DNA from: Suillus spraguei
Taxonomy: Eukaryota > Basidiomycota > Agaricomycetes > Boletales > Suillaceae
Reading direction: 5' to 3'
Length of the DNA: 24,915 bases
NCBI GenBank assembly: GCA_016800925.1
Contig: JABCPU010000828.1
Span: 1-24,915, forward strand
How positions within the stretch are numbered: position 1 is the first letter of the stretch; every line of letters begins with the position of its first letter. Positions 18,968 through 24,915 of the stretch are shown here, piece by piece. The translations under genes were made by a program, and so were the position numbers. The notes beneath the pieces are model-generated. The model was not told where the DNA came from. It ran no database searches and was given only the letters and a program-made list of their open reading frames with translations.

Positions 18968-19104
18968 GTATAGTACGGAGTTTGTCACTGAAGGGGCTCC
19001 AGTCTCTTAGAGGTTGCTTGCCTAGTACCAGCGCATTTAGCATGGCGGGTGGTGTCTGTTTTTAAAACTGTACCAAAGCCCTTTCCATAGTCTGCTGTTT
19101 ACTT

Positions 19105-21030
19105 TCAGGTGGCAGGTACCAAACAAGGGGCGATGATGCCAAAAGTCTCACAGGCAGTGTGGTTGCCTGGATTGCCTTGAAGTGGCAGAATCTTGTTCCT
19201 CCTCTTGCTTGCAATATGAAAATTGATCATGTTTTTCATCATGGACAGATGTCTGCATTACTTTGTCCTGCTGGCCTGACCTGGTCTTATCAGTGTGTGG
19301 TATCTTGCTTGCTTGTTTACTTGGCATACATACTGATGACAGGCACAAAGCCAGGCTACCCATCTCACATGCCATCCTTGTTGATTCTGTATTGCTTGAT
19401 CCATGGAAGTAGGTTTCTTACAGTAGACTTCACTTGTGAGTCGATTGCTTCTCATGCTCTATGTCAGCGGCTCTTGACAGACACCAACACAGCTCCTACT
19501 ACATGGGGCAAACTCAAGGACATTACTATCTACGATGTCAGCTCCAATTTGTAAAAGGCCATGGGTGCAGGGTTTAATGGTGTGGTTAACAGCCTTGAAG
19601 CAAACCCAGTTTGTGTAATGTGCATACTGTGGCAGGGTATGGTTCCAGCGGCCTTGTGGTGTTGTTCAGCAGTAAAAGCACAGGCCCTCTGGTAACACCT
19701 AACAGCAGCATTGTGAAGGTCGGCTTCCGTAATGCAGCATTATCCCCACATCTGTCGCGAACTATCTGCATGGATATCTCACATCAATATCAGAACATTA
19801 TTTACTCGCCAGAGTGCAACTTCAAGCGCCCTACTACCTTCTCCCCCTCTCCACCAGCAACATCCTGCCATACATGCCTTCTTCTGGTGCATTTATTGCG
19901 CTCAGTTCAAATAGTCCAATATATTTGCTTTACTGCAACATGTCTACCAGCCAGCTATGAGTGGGTGGCTACTTCATGTCACCCGGTTTGTCTGTAGCCA
20001 TATGGAACACCAATTCCAACTCTTGGTCTGCACCCCCATTCAAATGTTTTATAGGTGATGGTGCAGAAGTCTTTTCCATTACTTCTAATGTCTCACAGAA
20101 TAGTATCTTTGCTAGCTCATTCCTCACTTTGCCGTGAATGCCACTGCATTATATCACACCAACAATCCCAATATTCCTTATTCTCCTGGGGTTACACCAT
20201 TCTCTTCATCACTTATACCTGTTCCTCTTGAGGGCGCAGAAGTATTGGGACAATCATCATCATCTGACCCTCATTCCAGCAACATTTCAAATTTCCTGTG
20301 TCCTGCTGGTCTGGATAGACATGATTAACTGCGAGTGGAAATGGCGCTGTAATTACTGTTCATGACCTCTCATCTATTAATGCCTATGATGGTCGTCTTG
20401 GCAACACATTCCAGGGTGGATTTGGCATGATGACTTGTAGGTATGTGTTTTTCAACAGCATATGTCTCATTTTGAGTTCATTAATGTCACATCTATTCCA
20501 GACTATACTGCACAGACTTTGTCATATGTCAGCCCATCAACCAGGCAAAACATGACACACACAGCTACCTGTCCTTTGTTGACTGACTCATCAATCTTGT
20601 ATCAGGACCTCATTTTCACGGCTCTAGTGACATTAACTGGTATACAGATCACTCTGTTGGGTTGGACGGGGGAAGCTCCCGGTTTGCACATCTTACAGCT
20701 GCTGTCCTCTGGCGCATTCGCATCCAGCAGACCTGCAATCCTGCTTTTCACGTTGTCCATCCAACACTGCTAGTACAAGCCAGTGACCACAAAAAATGCT
20801 GTCACCAATATCCCTACAACACTCCAAACTGTCCTAGTTTATGGTGACTGTTGGCACATCTCCTTCCCAGGTTCCCAGTTCTACCTGGCGGCCTACGTCT
20901 CTGGCCAATATGACGTATACCTTGTCATTCCAGGTTGTCCAGACTTCCAGGATTGTTTTCCCCCTGAGAGATCTGTCCAAGCCACCATCCTTCCAGGTGA
21001 TGGAAGTCAACTCTATTTCTGCTAATTCAC
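19105..21030 (+). pseudogene. RAX2-like polarity protein fragment, degenerate
   Basis: RAX2 is a large fungal membrane protein marking cortical sites of polarised growth. Recognisable segments are GSVVAWIALKWQNL (about 19159), GFNGVVNSLEANP (about 19569-19607), SNPNIPYSPGVTPFSS-like sequence with SLIPVPLEGAEV (about 20161-20240), FLCPAG, SIPDYTAQTLSYVSPS, CPLLTDSSILYQDLIFTA with GIQITLLGWTGEAPGLHILQ (about 20480-20730), and YDVYLVIPGCPDFQDC (about 20910-20955). They occupy different frames with many stops and no consistent splice sites. The far N-terminus and the C-terminal propeller and membrane part are absent, so perhaps under half of a typical 1200-plus-residue protein remains. It abuts the element's right end. 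The family is recalled from motifs, not searched. Confidence 0.65.
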
Positions 21031-21690
21031 AGCAGATCCATCTACTTCAAGCACTTACATACTGAGCTGCCAGTGAGGATTAAGTCATTATCGTCAGGTC
21101 AAACTTTGGGGTGTTTACATCAGCGAAGGTTGGGGAGTGGATAGCCAATATTACCACGCACAATTGAACAGGTCTTGAACAGCATGGTTTATGCCCAAGC
21201 AGATGTACTTCCAGAAAACAGGAGGTGTATTACCTTGTACTTGGATTCATCATGTAATGGTTTTATGTTCTGCTCATCTTTGAATGCGGGTGTTCACACA
21301 TTAAACAGGCATCAAAAAACCTGTGCATTCTCTTGCAGAGCTTGAATCAGAGGACTTGGATCTCATGTGATTGGCTGAACCACATCGCAACACTGAGGAG
21401 AAGATCTTGGTGGATAAACTTAATATTGTAAAGTATGAAATTGACTGAAAAGATTCTGGTCTGTCATATACCATACTTCACACCCCATCTTCACTATGAC
21501 CTCCTGACTAATCTCCACATCTCCATACCTCTGGATCTCTGCAGCTATGGTGTGAATCGCTTAGAGGCCGCCTACTTTGTGCAAGCGCCAAATTGATGGC
21601 GAAAAAAATGGAAATGATGTCAGCATACTTCAAAAATGTACTAGCTCGATGAGCAGAAGATTTTAATGAAAATACCGAGAAAAATAGTAC
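21031..21690. other. Non-coding spacer
   Basis: AT-richer DNA between the two pseudogenes. No open frame, repeat or recognisable motif is supported. It may hold further decayed RAX2 or transposon sequence. Confidence 0.4.
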
Positions 21691-21691
21691 A

Positions 21692-22215
21692 TTGAGTCTG
21701 TGTAGTAGCACTATGGTCACTAAACATCAAAGGGCTGTCACCACATGGGCAAGAGCTGCAAGATGGCCAAAAACCTACAACTCTAACACTGTACCTGCCG
21801 CATCCAATCCTGCGGCAGTGATCGAGATTGATTACAACTCCTCCAGTGAACAGGACTGTGGATACACTGGAGGCATGGATTGTCAGTTCTCCGACACCAA
21901 ATATGATTCTGCGACAGAGTCAGAGTGGTCCGATGGGTTGATGCAAGCTCAGGAAGAAAGCTCTTGATAAAGCTCTTGGAGCAAAGGAGGTGCAGGATCA
22001 AGCAGCAATTCGTGAGGAGGCTAAAAACTTGTTGAACAAAGGTCTCTGGTGTAGGAAGTAATTGATGCAGCCAGTCATTTATGCTTTTTCTTACCAAAAG
22101 TTTCATTGCGAGCTCAATTTCATTGAGTTCTTTTGGGACATGGTGAAAAATATTTTTGTGATAATTGCGACTATACTTTCGACATGCTGAAGGAGAACAT
22201 GCCAAAAGCATAGTA
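21692..22215 (+). pseudogene. DDE-endonuclease transposase remnant, internally deleted
   Basis: The N-terminal part (21692-21966) reads HQRAVTTWARAARWPKTYN, EIDYNSSSEQD, YTGGMDCQFSDTKYDS and ESEWSDG, matching the acidic N-terminus I recall from an agaricomycete DDE-superfamily endonuclease family. About 50 bp later comes IREEAKNLLNKGLW, then immediately DAASHLCFFLPK and, after a one-base frameshift near 22099, FHCELNFIEFFWDMVKN (22101-22151), where the Glu of NFIE is the probable last catalytic acid. A second frameshift leads to CDNCDYTFDMLKENMPKA and a stop near 22213. The whole central catalytic region is missing. A dead remnant. Confidence 0.65.
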
Positions 22216-23580
22216 CCCATGCACCAAATTGGACCTGACAAAGTATTTTGCTCGCTCAGTTTTGACTCAATGAAAAATCTGTCTTGGGATTTTGTACTTA
22301 CCTTCAAAGGAGTGTTTTACCAAGAGGAATTAAAATTCTGACTTTTTTTGAAGGGTTAAAATATTTGCACAAAGTAAGCAGCCTCTAAGTGATTCGCACC
22401 ATAGCTAACCCTACACACATCCTAGTCCACCCTGAGCACAGTCTCACCCACCACTATGTCCAGACTTTCCCCCCTCTGATATCCAGGACATCCCCACCAC
22501 ATCCAATCCTTGTCCATGTCCTATCCAGATCCAGATCCCGGATCCCCAGACCTCCGGATCTCCCTGCATTCATCTCCGGATATATTCCCACGCCACGCGC
22601 ATTACCCCATTTAGGGTATGTCCTTGTCTCTGGCTCTTGGTTACCTCTGTCTCCATCTTGATAATCTATTCCGTACATATTTCATCTCCAAGCTCATTTA
22701 GTTATGTTCCATTGTACTTAGCAATATGTTTCCGCATGGTTCATACATAGCATTGGACTATGCTTACTGATTCCATTATGCTACCTACAGTATATAAACT
22801 TGTACTTGTACTCTAGCAGACCTCAGTCTGAATATTAATGATTCCCCATTAACGTTTCTTGTTGATTGTTTCATTCTGCTTCCTATACTTCTCATGTCAA
22901 TATAACTCTGTTCCATTCTCGCACTTGGGCTCCGGCCCTTGTAATCCTTCGGTTCAGGCCTATGGGAGTATTCCCTAGGCCAGACATTTGACCCTTTGTT
23001 ATATTATGCTTTCTGGACTTCATCTGACTCCTGTCTTTAATCCTGATCATCTCCGGCTCTACCTTTAGTAGTTCCTCTGTCTGTTTCTACTCCAGACTTC
23101 GTCTGTAGTAGCCTATACTCTCTTTATGTAATCTCCAGACCTACTCCTTTAAAGTAGGGCAACACTTCCCCTCAGATCCACGGAGCTCTGCTCCTCTGCT
23201 CCTCGTCCTCTGGACCTCCTATCTCCAGACCTCTGGCCCTCCAGTCATATCCTATCCTATCCTATCCTTGACCTCCTGTGGATTATCTTTCCCCCTGGAG
23301 CTTCACTCCTATCCTGCCCTGGACTTCATCCAGCAGTCCGTCCTCTGTTCCATTCTACTTGGGACTCGTCCCAGTAGTCTTACCCTTGTTCCTGTTCCTC
23401 CGGAAATAGTTCCGGCATGTTTCCCACGCTCCTCCGGTAGTCTGTCGGCACTCTTCTGAGCAGTCTAGTCCTAGAGTTCCTCTGGAGTTCCCCTCTGGAC
23501 TTCACCAGAACTCCCCTCAGACTTCATAAGAAATTTGGAGCACATACTCATATAAGAGGCACAGCACACAAGCTGAGGCC
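22216..23580. other. CT-rich non-coding region with promoter-like TATA
   Basis: No convincing gene. TATATAAACT at 22791-22800 is followed by pyrimidine-rich sequence, as in a promoter or an LTR, but no matching LTR partner or protein was seen. An imperfect hairpin GGCCTATGGGA..TTCCCTAGGCC lies at 22957-22981. From 23000 to 23520 CTCC-, TCCAGACCT- and CTGGACT-like words recur, and CCTAT is repeated four times near 23249-23268. Confidence 0.45.
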
Positions 23581-24915
23581 AAGCCCCCTTGAATTAGTTC
23601 TGACCCTCCAGTACACCCCCATGCCAAGCTGGAACTTCTTAGCAGCCTCTGGTTTGGCATGGCTGTAACAGCCACACGCTATCCAGGTATTTTGTAAGTT
23701 CTTCTAACTCGTGCCCTTCATAACAGCATCAAATTCAGCCAACACTTTTGTTCTTCCGTCATGTTGATCGGTTCATGTGGCAGCGCTGTATGGTGGTGAG
23801 CAACACGATGTAGCGAACAAAGTCACACTGACCATGAAAGTGCCGTTTTAGACAAGTGTCTCGTTACCGTCTACAGTGGCTACCGAGAAAACCCCTATAG
23901 CGAGCATTACCCCTTTTCGCTTCGCCGGTACCGTTTTCGCTCCATGGATCCTTGCCCCTTACCGAATCTTGCTACTGATGTCCTCCTGTCCATTCCATTT
24001 CCGTCTAAGATCCATTGGTGCATAGCATATTCGTTTCCGCCGTTACTAAAGCTACGGCAAGATTTACCTTACCTTCCGTGACGCCACTTGCTCGCTGCGT
24101 GCCTCTTAGCTAAATATCTCTATCTCACTACTGTTCTCGCTATGTATTCCGGCCGTTCACAGCACATGTTAAAAAGGACTCTTTGCACATTCCGGTACTT
24201 TTACTTTTCCCTCTATGGTACACACGGTACTTAGGAATTGTCACCACTACTGTCTCTAACAGAATAAAGTCTTTCGCCAAAGTCACTGTCTCTTAAGAAT
24301 TGTTTTACTGCTGCACGCACCACCGCTCTCTAACGCTTTCCTGCGCTTCACCGCTTGTTTTACCGCCAGTTTCCACGCCTTACCGCAGTTTTAACCGCAC
24401 GCACTACCGCAGTTTTACCACTTTTGCTACTGCTTGTCTACCACTTTCCCGCGCTTACCGCTAGTTTCCCACAGACCGGAGGTCACCGCTAGCATCTCGC
24501 TACCTCCGATGGCAGTCTTGCAACCAAGGTTGGGCATTATTAGACTATACTAACTTAGCATTCCCTTTAGGGTCGAATTGTTCTTGCCTTCGCAAGTGAA
24601 GCAGACTAGGTAGAGCGCAAGACTCGCATACTAGTTTAGGCCATGGTTTATCTACAGCCCAGGCTAGATTGTATCTTTACAATGATATTGGGCAATTTTG
24701 CGTCAGGCATTCCATGTAGCCTACATTTCGTTTAGTCCTGTAATGGTTGGTTTGACATTTACTTACGATTGCCAAGTCAGTGATGATCAATGCCTTGGAA
24801 CCATCGTAAGATCAGGGAATAGTAGTAGCTAGTGTTGGGTTGCAGTGAATGTAACTAATCAAGAATGTAAGCGGAACAATGAATTTGAGAGCTGACCTTA
24901 CACCCCACCATGCCA
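23581..24915. other. Non-coding region with dispersed TACCGC words
   Basis: No open frame of note. Between about 24300 and 24475 the word ACCGC recurs at irregular spacing with CAGTTTT or CAGTTTCC after it. CCGTTTT- and TACCG-type words are also dense from 23845 to 23970. TGTAACAGCC at 23664 resembles LTR starts but has no partner in the window. Confidence 0.4.

Noticed and set aside
24600..24660. Possible tRNA (GGTAGAGCGCAAGACT)
   Set aside because: Resembles a D-arm box by chance; no matching acceptor stem, T-arm GGTTCGA sequence or cloverleaf could be drawn.

Overview
The window looks like repeat-rich DNA from an agaricomycete (mushroom-forming) basidiomycete. The grounds are introns of about 50-65 bp, a CxC2-type cysteine cluster joined to a KDZ (Kyakuja-Dileera-Zisupton) transposase, a TET/JBP-like dioxygenase relic of the kind known to travel with such elements, a RAX2-like fragment and GC-rich minisatellites. 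No bacterial, organellar or rRNA/tRNA signature was found. Family calls rest on recalled protein features, not on a search.

About 1-18,970 reads as one large decayed KDZ element. Its ends are arrays of a 12-base core, GACGGGTGGGCC: forward at 1-410 and reverse-complemented at about 18,440-18,935. Base 1 aligns with about base 18,932 on the opposite strand, so the extreme left terminus (at least about 35 bp) lies just outside the window. Inside, in order: a 234-bp tandem duplication (499-965); a TET/JBP-like pseudogene (+, 1158-2446); minisatellite block 1 (2520-4240); a small ORF (-, 4287-4655); the CxC2/KDZ transposase pseudogene (-, 5248-8645); a spliced companion gene (+, 8881-10739); a 190-bp tandem duplication; a gene with a duplicated exon-intron unit (-, 11230-12235); a two-Cys3-cluster zinc-binding protein (+, 12449-14546); minisatellite block 2 with a 132-bp-arm palindrome; a 1.6-kb insertion that looks like a solo LTR; minisatellite block 3; and the right terminal array.

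To the right lies older flanking sequence: a broken RAX2-like fragment (+, about 19,100-21,030), a broken DDE-endonuclease transposase remnant (+, about 21,692-22,215), and about 2.7 kb of CT-rich, apparently non-coding DNA.

Nearly every gene here carries one-base frameshifts, and the transposase has an in-frame TGA. The element is therefore probably an immobile fossil, unless the assembly has a high indel error rate. In its intact form it would have paired a transposase with a 5-methylcytosine-oxidising enzyme, several DNA-binding or acidic cargo proteins, and CpG-containing terminal arrays that are plausible transposase-binding sites.
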